Shown piece after piece: positions 1 to 7,213 of a stretch of DNA of 64,000 nucleotides. The translations under genes were made by a program, and so were the position numbers. Positions within the stretch are counted from its first letter, which is position 1; every line of letters starts with the position of its first letter. The notes beneath the pieces are model-generated. The model was not told the DNA's origin and made no database searches. It saw only the letters and a program-made list of their open reading frames with translations. This DNA comes from Pseudomonadota bacterium (lineage in GTDB: Bacteria > Pseudomonadota > Gammaproteobacteria > Burkholderiales > Burkholderiaceae_F). The DNA lies in assembly GCA_029778535.1 (NCBI GenBank), contig JAKOQB010000144.1, forward strand, positions 1 to 64,000, written 5' to 3'.

Positions 1-764
1 CGCGCATCGAGGCCGGCCAGCCCACGGTCTGCTCCGAGACCTGCGTCGGCCGCATCCGCTACCTCGGTGTGCTGCTCTATGACGCCGACCGCATCGAGCA
101 GGCCGCGGCGGTGGAGAACGAGAAGAACCTGTACGACGCGCAGTTGTCGATCTTCCTCGACCCGAACGATCCCGAGGTGATCGCGCAGGCGCTGCGCGAC
201 GGCGTGCCGCAGGCGTGGCTCGACGCGGCGAAGAACTCGCCCGTGTACAAGATGGCGGTCGACTGGCGCGTCGCGCTGCCGCTGCACCCCGAGTACCGCA
301 CGCTGCCGATGGTCTGGTACATCCCGCCGCTGTCGCCGGTGCAGGCGCGCGTCGAGGCCGGCGCGATCGAATGGACCGGCGAGCTGCCGAACGTCAAGAG
401 CCTGCGCATTCCGCTCAAGTACCTCGCGAACCTGCTGACCGCCGGTGACGAGGCGCCGGTGGCGCGCGCGCTGGAGCGGATGCTGGCGATGCGCATCTTC
501 ATGCGCGGTCGCCATGTCGACGGGGTCGACCGTCCCGAAGTTCTGCAGCAGGCTGGGCTCAACCAGGCGCTGGTCGAGGACATGTACAGGATCATGGCGA
601 TCGCCAACTACGAGGATCGCTTCGTGATCCCGACCACGCACCGCGAATACGCGGAAGACGCGTTCGACCTGAAGGGCTCGTGCGGCTTCACGTTCGGCAA
701 CCAGGCCAAGCCGAGCCTGTTCGGTTCGAAGCGCAAGGTCATCCCGATCAAGGAGGCGGCATGA
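1..764 (+). CDS. narH: Respiratory nitrate reductase beta subunit NarH (3' end only)
   Basis: This is the C-terminal part of the iron-sulfur subunit that carries electrons from NarI to the molybdenum subunit NarG at the inner face of the cytoplasmic membrane. The frame is open from base 3, before the first ATG in the ORF track, and starts with a cysteine-bearing stretch (TVCSETCVGRIRYLG) typical of the last cluster region of NarH. The start and the earlier clusters lie outside the window. The stop overlaps the narJ start in an ATGA, so the two are translationally coupled. The recognisable family sequence and the narJ-narI context make the call firm. Confidence 0.95.
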   Translation, partial: RIEAGQPTVCSETCVGRIRYLGVLLYDADRIEQAAAVENEKNLYDAQLSIFLDPNDPEVIAQALRDGVPQAWLDAAKNSPVYKMAVDWRVALPLHPEYRTLPMVWYIPPLSPVQARVEAGAIEWTGELPNVKSLRIPLKYLANLLTAGDEAPVARALERMLAMRIFMRGRHVDGVDRPEVLQQAGLNQALVEDMYRIMAIANYEDRFVIPTTHREYAEDAFDLKGSCGFTFGNQAKPSLFGSKRKVIPIKEAA

Positions 765-1420
765 ACGTCGGTTATCGGGCGCTCGCCGAACTGCTCGACT
801 ATCCGTCCGAGCAGTTGCAGTCGAACCTCGGCGAGGTCGAGGCCGCGCTTTCGTCGCTGGGCGATTCGACGGCCCGCGCGGTCGCGCCGCTGCTCGCGCA
901 CCTGCGCGGCGGCGACCTGCTCGACCTGCAGGAGGCGTACATCGAGACCTTCGATCGCGGCCGCCGGACGTCGCTGAACCTGTTCGAGCACGTGCACGGC
1001 GATTCGCGCGACCGCGGGCAGGCGATGGTCGATCTGCTGACGATGTACCGAGCGGTCGGTCTCGAGCTCAGTACCGAGCAGCTGCCCGACTACCTGCCGG
1101 CGTTCCTCGAGTACGTGTCGCTGCTCGACGCGGCCGGCGCGCGCGAGCAACTGGCAGAGATCGCGCACATCCTGCAGTCGATCCGCGCCGCGCTCGCGCG
1201 GCGCGACAGCGCGTACACCGGCGCGTTCGATGCGCTGCTGGCGCTCGCCGGCGAGGTTGCGACGACCGAACCCGGCGATGTGGAGGACGACACCACGTTT
1301 GCCGCGATCGACGCCGCGTGGGTCGACGCGCCGGTCACGTTCCTCGGCGCCGAAGCGCCGTGCGGCACGCCGCGCCAGCCGGCCGAACAAGCGATCCAAA
1401 TCCATCGGAGAGCCGCATGA
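761..1420 (+). CDS. narJ: Nitrate reductase assembly chaperone NarJ
   Basis: NarJ is a cytoplasmic chaperone that holds NarGH until the molybdenum cofactor is inserted and the complex attaches to NarI. It is not part of the final enzyme. The product is 219 residues, about the family length, and has the expected all-helical sequence with an acidic TTEPGDVEDD stretch near the C-terminus. The ORF track begins at 680, but the ATG at 761 overlaps the narH stop (ATGA) and has AAGGAGG just before it, so it is the better start. The narI start overlaps the end in the same way. Confidence 0.95.
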   Translation: MNVGYRALAELLDYPSEQLQSNLGEVEAALSSLGDSTARAVAPLLAHLRGGDLLDLQEAYIETFDRGRRTSLNLFEHVHGDSRDRGQAMVDLLTMYRAVGLELSTEQLPDYLPAFLEYVSLLDAAGAREQLAEIAHILQSIRAALARRDSAYTGAFDALLALAGEVATTEPGDVEDDTTFAAIDAAWVDAPVTFLGAEAPCGTPRQPAEQAIQIHRRAA

Positions 1421-2103
1421 ATTCGCTCAATACCCTCCTGTTCGGTGTCTACCCGTACGTCTGCCTCGCCATCTTCTTCATCGGCAGCCTGATTCGCTTC
1501 GACCGCGAGCCGTATACGTGGCGCTCGGAGTCGAGCCAGATGCTGCGCACCGGGCAGCTGCGGCTGGGGTCGAACCTGTTCCACATCGGCATCCTCGGCA
1601 TCTTCTTCGGCCACCTGTTCGGCCTGCTGACGCCGATCCCGGTCTGGCACGCGATCGGCGTCGAGGCGCCGGCCAAGCAGATGCTGGCGATCGTCGCCGG
1701 CGGCATCTTCGGCTTCACGATGCTGATCGGAATCCTGATCCTGATGCACCGGCGCTTCACCGAGCCGCGCATCCGCGCCACCACGACGTCGATGGACTGG
1801 GTCGTGCTGTGGCTGCTCGCGATCCAGCTCGCGCTCGGCTTGTTCTCGCTGACGGTCTCGTGGCAGCACCGCGAAGGCGCGGAGATGATCAAGCTGATGA
1901 CCTGGGCGCAGCACATCGTCACGCTGCGGACCGACGCCGCCATTTACGTCGCCGACGTGGCGCCGGTGTTCAAGCTGCATTTGCTGCTCGGCATGACGAT
2001 CTTCCTGGTGTTCCCGTTCTCCCGCCTGGTGCACATCTGGAGCGGGTTCGGCGCGCTCGCCTACCTCGGCCGCGCCTACCAGGTCGTGCGGACGCGGCGA
2101 TGA
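1417..2103 (+). CDS. narI: Nitrate reductase gamma subunit NarI (di-heme cytochrome b)
   Basis: NarI is the membrane anchor that oxidises quinol and passes electrons through two b hemes to NarH. The product is 228 residues with five predicted membrane segments. Histidines suited to heme binding are visible in LFHIGILGIFFGHLFGL and in the late helix LHLLLGMTIFLVFPFSRLVH. The start at 1417 is set by the ATGA overlap with narJ; the longer ORF from 1318 is a read-back into narJ. It ends in another ATGA overlap with the isomerase gene, so narH, narJ, narI and the isomerase are one transcript. Confidence 0.95.
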   Translation: MNSLNTLLFGVYPYVCLAIFFIGSLIRFDREPYTWRSESSQMLRTGQLRLGSNLFHIGILGIFFGHLFGLLTPIPVWHAIGVEAPAKQMLAIVAGGIFGFTMLIGILILMHRRFTEPRIRATTTSMDWVVLWLLAIQLALGLFSLTVSWQHREGAEMIKLMTWAQHIVTLRTDAAIYVADVAPVFKLHLLLGMTIFLVFPFSRLVHIWSGFGALAYLGRAYQVVRTRR

Positions 2104-2732
2104 CGGTCAACCTGCGTGCGATCCGCGGCCGACTGCTGGCGCGCGCCGGCGCGCTCGGCATCGCGGGCGAGTCGGAGGAGGCGATCATCGATGCGCTGCT
2201 CGAACGCGAGGTGAATGTCGAGCCGCCGACGGACGAAGAGTGCCGCGCGTTCCACGCGGCGCATCCGGACGCGTTTCGTGCCGGCGCACTGATCGAGGCC
2301 GATCACATCCTGTTCGCCGCGCGCGAGGATGCGCATCGGTCGGCGCTGCGCGACTTCGCGCAGCAGAAGCTCGCGCTGCTCCAGCACGGCGAGATCGACT
2401 TCGCCGATGCCGCGAAACAATGGTCGAACTGCCCGTCGGCCGCGGTCGGCGGCAATCTCGGGCAACTGACGCGCGAGCAGGTCGTGCCCGAGTTCTGGCA
2501 GGCGCTGGAAGAGTTCGGCGCCACCGGCATCGTGCCGCAGCCGGTCGAAACGCGCTTCGGCCTGCACATCGTGCGCGTGTCGCGCCGCGTGCCGGGCGAG
2601 CCGCTGCCGTACCAATTGGTCGCCGAGCGCATCGCCGCGCACCTGGCCGAGCACCGGCTGCGCGTCGCGCTGCGCGACTACGCGCATGCGCTGCTGCACG
2701 AAAGCCTCGAGGCGCAGTCGCACGCGCACTGA
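2100..2732 (+). CDS. Parvulin-type peptidyl-prolyl isomerase, last gene of the nar operon
   Basis: The protein is 210 residues. Its C-terminal half (about 70-190) is a rotamase domain of the parvulin/NifM kind, with the family sequence GGNLGQLTREQVVPEFW followed by RFGLHIVRV. The N-terminal part is a helical extension. No signal peptide is obvious, so a cytoplasmic role is likely. Isomerases of this type commonly follow narGHJI in Proteobacteria and are thought to help nitrate reductase fold; that role is inferred. The ATG at 2100 overlaps the narI stop (ATGA), which rules out the longer ORF start at 1230. Confidence 0.88.
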   Translation: MTVNLRAIRGRLLARAGALGIAGESEEAIIDALLEREVNVEPPTDEECRAFHAAHPDAFRAGALIEADHILFAAREDAHRSALRDFAQQKLALLQHGEIDFADAAKQWSNCPSAAVGGNLGQLTREQVVPEFWQALEEFGATGIVPQPVETRFGLHIVRVSRRVPGEPLPYQLVAERIAAHLAEHRLRVALRDYAHALLHESLEAQSHAH

Positions 2733-2791
2733 ATCACGCCGGCGGGCGCGGCGGGCACGCTTCGTCTCGGACGATCGACGAGAGCGGCAAT

Positions 2792-2823
2792 AAAAAAAGG
2801 CGCCCCGCGCGGCGCGCGGGGCG
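2792..2823 (-). terminator. Rho-independent terminator for the minus-strand small gene
   Basis: A perfect 10-bp GC stem (CGCCCCGCGC / GCGCGGGGCG) with a 3-base loop spans 2801-2823. On the minus strand it is followed by CC and seven T. On the plus strand there is no T run after the stem, so it works best for the minus-strand gene ending at 2880. It may also stop the nar transcript partly. Confidence 0.75.
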
Positions 2824-2879
2824 AAACACCAACATGTGAAAACCGAAAGACCTGCGCCGTCGATGCGCCGCGCCGACAC

Positions 2880-3038
2880 TCAGCGCTGAGGCACGGAAGG
2901 CGCCGCCTTCAAGGCGCTGTCGGCGCAAGGCTCCAACCCCCGCGTTGCCCCCTTGGCCGAGCCCGCCGACAGCGCCAGGACAAGCACTGCAATCGCAAAT
3001 AGCCAGCCGGCGCCGATGTTTCGCTTGTCGATCCTCAT
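2880..3038 (-). CDS. Small single-pass or secreted peptide, 52 aa
   Basis: The product is 52 residues: a basic start (MRIDKR), a hydrophobic segment WLFAIAVLVLALSAGSAKG, and a short tail with one cysteine. This looks like a signal peptide or one membrane helix. The ORF track starts at 3065, but the internal ATG at 3038 has an excellent ribosome site (GGAGG seven bases upstream) and fits the hydrophobic N-terminus. A strong terminator in the same direction lies just downstream, so this is probably a real gene. I do not recognise a family. It stands alone between two anaerobic-respiration operons. Confidence 0.6.
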   Translation of the reverse strand: MRIDKRNIGAGWLFAIAVLVLALSAGSAKGATRGLEPCADSALKAAPSVPQR

Positions 3039-3171
3039 CAGCACCTCCTGCAGGCCTCGATGCATGTCGCGATACCGCCTTCAGGCTATGCGATGCACAT
3101 CTCGTGCCAGCCTGCGAGAACCCTTGCAACTCAATGCTTTGGTGCGGGCCCAGGCCGCTCCCGCCCGCCAG

Positions 3172-3196
3172 ATGTAAAGCGCGTCGACACTTACAT
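3172..3196. promoter_or_regulatory. Inverted repeat, possible operator
   Basis: ATGTAA and TTACAT form 6-bp arms 13 bases apart, centred on GTCGAC, about 135 bases upstream of the minus-strand peptide start. It could be a binding site for a dimeric regulator. No regulator is assigned, and short arms can arise by chance. Confidence 0.3.
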
Positions 3197-3232
3197 TTCC
3201 GGTCCAGTCATCGGGAATCGGGACGGTCCGGC

Positions 3233-3246
3233 TTGATGAGGCTCAA
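3233..3246 (+). promoter_or_regulatory. FNR/DNR-type box upstream of the ubiUVT operon
   Basis: TTGAT-GAGG-CTCAA matches the FNR/DNR consensus TTGAT-N4-ATCAA at nine of ten positions. With the usual class II geometry (box centre at -41.5) the -10 would fall at 3269-3274 (CACACT), giving a start near 3281 and a leader of about 156 bases to the gene at 3437. The opposite direction gives a poorer -10. E. coli ubiUV is known to be FNR-controlled, which fits. Confidence 0.5.
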
Positions 3247-3436
3247 GGAATCCCGGCGCATTGGCGTTCACACTCGCGCGACTATTTGTCCGGCCCGGCG
3301 CGCGACGCCGGTGGCCGGTGGTCGGGCGCGATCGCCGCGCCGGGGCTTGCTTGAACCGCAGCCCGCCTCAACCTTTCATGGTTCCGATGCCTGATCGCTC
3401 CTGCAAGACTGTGGCGCGTTTCGCGCAGGTGGCCGC

Positions 3437-4672
3437 ATGATCGCGACCGACCCGCCCGCCTTGAGCCTCGCCGGCCGCGAGCTTCTGCCGATCGTCCAGG
3501 GCGGCATGGGTGTCGGCGTGTCAGCGCACCGGCTCGCCGGCGCGGTAGCGGCGTGCAACGCGGTCGGCACGCTGTCGTCGGTCGACCTGCGCCGTCACCA
3601 TCCGGACCTGATGGCGCGCGCCCAGCACTTCGGCCCCGGCGCGAAGGAAGCGATCAATGCCGCGAACCTCGAGGCGCTCGAACGCGAGATCGGCGCCGCG
3701 CGCGAGATCGCGCAGGGGCGCGGCCTGCTCGCGGTCAACGTGATGCGCGCGGTGGCCGAATACGCGCCCTACATCCGCCGCGCGTGCGAGAACGGCATCG
3801 ACGCGGTCGTGGTCGGCGCCGGGCTGCCGCTCGACCTGCCGGAACTGTGCGCGGACTTTCCGCGCGTCGCGCTGGTGCCGATCCTGTCGGATGCGCGCGG
3901 CATCGCGCTGATCATGAAGAAATGGGAGCGCAAGGGACGGCTGCCCGACGCGATCGTGATCGAGCATCCCAGGCTCGCCGGCGGCCACCTCGGCGCGGCG
4001 AAGATCGAGGACCTCGCCGATCCGCGCTTCGACTTCGAGAACGTGATCCCCGAGGCGCGCGCGCTCTTGCGCGCGATGGGCGCGGAAGAACGCGTGCCGC
4101 TGATTCCCGCCGGCGGCATCAACACGCCGCAACGCGTGCGCGAGCTGTTCGCGCTCGGCGCCGCCGCGGTGCAGGTCGGCACCGCATTCGCCGTCACGCA
4201 GGAAGGCGACGCGGATCCGGAATTCAAGCGCGTGCTCGCGGAGGCGAAGCCGGAGGACATCGTCGAATTCGTCAGCGTCGCCGGCCTGCCGGCGCGCGCG
4301 GTGAAGACGCCGTGGCTGGAGCGGTATCTGAGCCTGGCATCGAAGCTGCAGGCCAAGGTCGCCGAGCGCGGCCGCGGCAAGTCGCGCTGCACGCTGGCGT
4401 TCGACTGCCTGGCGCAATGCGGGCTGCGCGACGGCATCGCCAAGTTCGGCCAGTTCTGCATCGACAATCAGCTCGCCGCCGCGCTGCGCGGCGACGTGAA
4501 GCACGGGCTGTTCTTCCGCGGCGCGGGCAAGCTGCCGTTCGGGTCGCAGATCCGCTCGGTGCGCGAGCTGATCGCTTTCCTGCTCGACAAGCCTCTGGCG
4601 GAGATCGCCGCGGCGGGCCAGAAGGTCAGCGACAAGGTCAGCGCGCTGCTGGCCGAACCCGTTGCCGCATGA
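3437..4672 (+). CDS. Nitronate monooxygenase / 2-nitropropane dioxygenase family flavoprotein
   Basis: This 411-residue protein belongs to the FMN-dependent TIM-barrel family that includes nitronate monooxygenase and the YrpB/FabK-like oxidoreductases. The opening VQGGMGVGVSAHRLAGAVA, the segment IPAGGINTPQRVRELFALGAAAVQVGTAF (phosphate-binding part of the FMN site) and a cysteine-rich C-terminal portion (around 310-340) are visible. The substrate cannot be read from the sequence. It begins the operon that continues with ubiU, ubiV and ubiT, so a redox step connected with anaerobic quinone or nitrogen-oxide metabolism is plausible but inferred. Confidence 0.82.
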   Translation: MIATDPPALSLAGRELLPIVQGGMGVGVSAHRLAGAVAACNAVGTLSSVDLRRHHPDLMARAQHFGPGAKEAINAANLEALEREIGAAREIAQGRGLLAVNVMRAVAEYAPYIRRACENGIDAVVVGAGLPLDLPELCADFPRVALVPILSDARGIALIMKKWERKGRLPDAIVIEHPRLAGGHLGAAKIEDLADPRFDFENVIPEARALLRAMGAEERVPLIPAGGINTPQRVRELFALGAAAVQVGTAFAVTQEGDADPEFKRVLAEAKPEDIVEFVSVAGLPARAVKTPWLERYLSLASKLQAKVAERGRGKSRCTLAFDCLAQCGLRDGIAKFGQFCIDNQLAAALRGDVKHGLFFRGAGKLPFGSQIRSVRELIAFLLDKPLAEIAAAGQKVSDKVSALLAEPVAA

Positions 4673-4738
4673 CCGCGCACAGCCGCTCCGAAGCGGTCAT
4701 CCCAAAGCGCGCAGCGCGGCGGGTAGCCGCATGACCGC
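4664..4738 (+). repeat. 13-bp direct repeat bounding a 62-bp insertion at the flavoprotein/ubiU junction
   Basis: GCCGCATGACCGC occurs at 4664-4676 and again at 4726-4738, 62 bases apart. The first copy contains the flavoprotein stop inside an ATGA; the second contains the ubiU start. The segment between them holds a small hairpin (CCGCTCCGAAGCGG). The two genes may once have overlapped in an ATGA, as their neighbours do, before a short insertion duplicated the junction. Confidence 0.5.
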
Positions 4739-5753
4739 CGCCGCGCTGCGCAAGCCGGAACTGGTCTGCCCGGCAGGTTCGCTGCGCGCGCTGACGGTCG
4801 CGATCGATGCCGGCGCCGACGCGGTCTACATGGGGCTCAAAGACGCCACCAACGCGCGCAACTTCGCCGGGCTGAACTTCGACCTGTCCGCCACGCGCGA
4901 GGGCATCCGCTACGCGCACACACGCGGGCGCAAGGTGCTGATGGCGCTGAACACGTTCGCCGACGCGCGCGACCCTTCCCCCTGGATGCGCGCGGTCGAC
5001 GTCGCCGCGGACCTCGGCATCGACGCGCTGATCCTGGCCGACATCGCGGTGATGGCGTATGCGGCGCGCACGCACCCGGGCCTGCGGCTGCACCTGTCGG
5101 TGCAGGCGTCGGCGACCAACCACGAGGCGATCGAGTTCTACCGCGCGCACTACGGCGTCCAGCGCGCGGTGCTGCCGCGCGTGCTCACGCTGTCGCAGGT
5201 CGCGCACGTGATCCGCAACTCCAAGGTCGAGATCGAGGTGTTCGGCTTCGGCAGCCTGTGCGTGATGGTCGAGGGGCGCTGCATTCTCTCGTCGTACGCG
5301 ACCGGGCAATCACCGAACAACTTCGGCGCCTGTTCGCCCGCGGCGCACGTGCGCTGGATCGAGAACGCCGACCACAGCGTCGATGCACGCCTCAACGGCA
5401 TTCAGATCAACCATTTCGCCCCCGACGAGGCGCGCGCGTACCCGACCGTGTGCAAAGGGCGCTTCGAAGTCGACGGCGAGGTCGGCCACGCGATCGAGGA
5501 GCCGACGAGCCTGAACACGCTGCCGATCCTGCCCGAGCTGATGGCCGCCGGGGTGGCCGCGATCAAGATCGAAGGGCGCCAGCGCAGCCCCGCGTACGTC
5601 GAGCAGGTAACGCGCGTGTGGCGCGCGGCGATCGACGCCTGCTACGCGCAGCCGGCGCGCTTCTCGCCGCAGCCGGCGTGGACCGCAGCGCTCGGGCGGC
5701 TCGCCGAAGGCCAGCAGCACACGCTCGGAGCCTACAGCCGGCCATGGAAATAA
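4731..5753 (+). CDS. ubiU: UbiU, iron-sulfur protein of oxygen-independent ubiquinone hydroxylation (U32 family)
   Basis: UbiU works with UbiV to hydroxylate ubiquinone precursors without oxygen, through [4Fe-4S] clusters. The 340-residue protein starts with the U32 hallmark PELVCPAGSLRAL. It has four cysteines at about 177, 184, 201 and 241; their spacing (7, 17, 40) closely follows the cluster ligands of E. coli UbiU. The ATG at 4731 gives the normal N-terminus; the longer ORF from 4662 reads through an inserted junction repeat. ubiV and ubiT follow. Confidence 0.93.
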   Translation: MTAAALRKPELVCPAGSLRALTVAIDAGADAVYMGLKDATNARNFAGLNFDLSATREGIRYAHTRGRKVLMALNTFADARDPSPWMRAVDVAADLGIDALILADIAVMAYAARTHPGLRLHLSVQASATNHEAIEFYRAHYGVQRAVLPRVLTLSQVAHVIRNSKVEIEVFGFGSLCVMVEGRCILSSYATGQSPNNFGACSPAAHVRWIENADHSVDARLNGIQINHFAPDEARAYPTVCKGRFEVDGEVGHAIEEPTSLNTLPILPELMAAGVAAIKIEGRQRSPAYVEQVTRVWRAAIDACYAQPARFSPQPAWTAALGRLAEGQQHTLGAYSRPWK

Positions 5754-5762
5754 ACCGCTTCC

Positions 5763-5835
5763 ATCGTCGCCCCGGCGAAGGCCGGGGCCTAATTGTCGGC
5801 ACCGCAAATTGGGTCCCGGCCTGCGCCGGGACGAC
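5763..5835. repeat. REP-like palindromic repeat pair
   Basis: Two hairpins, GCCCCGGCGAAGGCCGGGGC (5769-5788) and GTCCCGGCCTGCGCCGGGAC (5813-5832), face each other and are bounded by TCGTC and GACGA. It fills most of the 105-bp gap between ubiU and ubiV. The layout is that of a bacterial interspersed palindromic element, and related copies occur elsewhere in the window. Confidence 0.7.
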
Positions 5836-5858
5836 GCCTGCCCACGAGCTTTGCAGCG

Positions 5859-6770
5859 ATGTTTGATACCGCGCACTTCCGCATCAGCGTCGGCCCGCTG
5901 CTGTACTACTGGTCGCGCCGCGCGCTGACCGAGTTCTACGCGCGCGTGGCCGAATCGGCTGCGCACACGGTCTATCTGGGCGAGATCGTCTGCTCGCGCC
6001 GGCACGAGATGAAGGTCGACGACTGGATTTCGCTCGCGCGCGACCTCGCGTCCGCCGGCAAGGAAGTCGTGCTGAGCGGCCAGGCGCTGATCGAGTCCGA
6101 AGCCGAGCTGCGCGCGCTGCACCGCTTCACCGACAGCGGCGAATTCCTGGTCGAAGCCAACGACACCGCCGCCGCGCAGGCGATCGCCGGGCGGCCGTTC
6201 GTGATCGGCCCGCACGTCAACGTGTACAGCGCGCCGGCGCTCGACGAGTTCGCGCAGTTGGGCGCGATGCGCTGGGTGCCGCCGCTCGAGCTGCCGCTCG
6301 ACGCGATCGCGGCGGTGAATCCACCGACGCGCACGCCGCCGCTCGAGACCGAGGTGTTCGCGTTCGGCCGCATGCCGCTCGCGTTCTCCGCGCGCTGCTT
6401 CACCGCGCGCCACTACGGCCGCAACCGCGACGAGTGCGAGTTCCGCTGCCTCGATCACCCGGACGGACTGGTGCTGAAGACGCAGGAAGGCGAACCTTTC
6501 CTGACGCTGAACGGGCTGCAGACGCAGTCGGCGCGCGTGCAGTGCCTGATCCCGTGGCGCGACGCGCTGCTCGCAGCCAATGTGCGGCGCCTGCGGCTGT
6601 CGCCGATCGCGCAGCACTTCGAGCGGGTGATCGACGCGTTCGACCGCGCGTTCAATCGCGGCGCCGATGCGGAAGCCACGCTTGCCGAACTGATCGAGCT
6701 GGGACTGCCCGGCGCGCCGGCCGACGGCTATGCGCACCGCCATCCCGGATTCGAATGGAGCCACGTGTGA
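5859..6770 (+). CDS. ubiV: UbiV, partner of UbiU in anaerobic ubiquinone synthesis
   Basis: UbiV is the second U32-family subunit of the UbiUV heterodimer and carries its own [4Fe-4S] cluster. The 303-residue product has cysteines at about 45, 180, 193 and 197 (in EIVCSRRHE and in ARCFTARHYGRNRDECEFRC), matching the ligand pattern of E. coli UbiV. The ATG at 5859 begins MFDTAHFRISVGPLLYYW, typical of the family; the earlier ORF start lies in the REP element. The end overlaps ubiT in a GTGA. Confidence 0.93.
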   Translation: MFDTAHFRISVGPLLYYWSRRALTEFYARVAESAAHTVYLGEIVCSRRHEMKVDDWISLARDLASAGKEVVLSGQALIESEAELRALHRFTDSGEFLVEANDTAAAQAIAGRPFVIGPHVNVYSAPALDEFAQLGAMRWVPPLELPLDAIAAVNPPTRTPPLETEVFAFGRMPLAFSARCFTARHYGRNRDECEFRCLDHPDGLVLKTQEGEPFLTLNGLQTQSARVQCLIPWRDALLAANVRRLRLSPIAQHFERVIDAFDRAFNRGADAEATLAELIELGLPGAPADGYAHRHPGFEWSHV

Positions 6771-7213
6771 ACCCGACCTTGCCGCCGCTGCCCGCCCCGC
6801 CCGACGCGGTGCGCCGGCTGATCGAACGGCTGCCGATCGAGCCGCCGTCGTTCGTGCTGGCGCAGGTTCTCAATCGCGTGCTGTTGCGGCGGCTCGACGC
6901 CGATGCGCGCGCGGCGCTCGCGAACCGCTGCGTCGAGGTGCACATCAGCGACTTCGGCGTGCGCATGCGGCTTGCGCTCGGCGCGCGCGGCTTCGCGCTC
7001 GCGCCGCGCAGAGCGGAGGTCGCACTGCGGGTGAGCGCGACCGCCTCCGCGTTCTGGCGCATGGCCAGCGGCGAGGAGGACGCCGACACGCTGTTCTTCG
7101 AGCGCGCGCTCGTGATCGAAGGCGACACCGAATTCGGACTCCTGCTGAAGAACACCCTCGACGCGATCGGGCCTTTGGTGCCGGCGTTCCTGCGACAATC
7201 GTCGCGGAAATGA
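6767..7213 (+). CDS. ubiT: UbiT, SCP2-domain accessory factor for anaerobic ubiquinone synthesis
   Basis: UbiT has a sterol-carrier-protein-2 fold and is thought to bind the hydrophobic quinone intermediates, as UbiJ does in aerobic cells. The product is 148 residues. A C-terminal SCP2 core is visible (VEVHISDFGVRMRLAL onward, then the helical TLFFERALVIEGDTEFGLLLKN). The start is a GTG at 6767 that shares bases with the ubiV stop; the longer ORF is a shadow. The stop overlaps the nnrS ATG. Confidence 0.88.
   Translation: MNPTLPPLPAPPDAVRRLIERLPIEPPSFVLAQVLNRVLLRRLDADARAALANRCVEVHISDFGVRMRLALGARGFALAPRRAEVALRVSATASAFWRMASGEEDADTLFFERALVIEGDTEFGLLLKNTLDAIGPLVPAFLRQSSRK

Larger units (their letters stand above)
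3039..3436. other. 398-bp intergenic region between divergent units
   Basis: No convincing gene is present. The overlapping plus-strand ORFs here lack ribosome sites and family resemblance. The region holds an ATGTAA...TTACAT palindrome and an FNR/DNR-type site, both listed separately, and so probably carries the promoters for the minus-strand peptide and the plus-strand quinone operon. Confidence 0.6.

Noticed and set aside
2945-3394. 149-aa plus-strand ORF in the intergenic region
   Set aside because: No ribosome site, composition unlike a protein, and it opposes the better supported minus-strand peptide.
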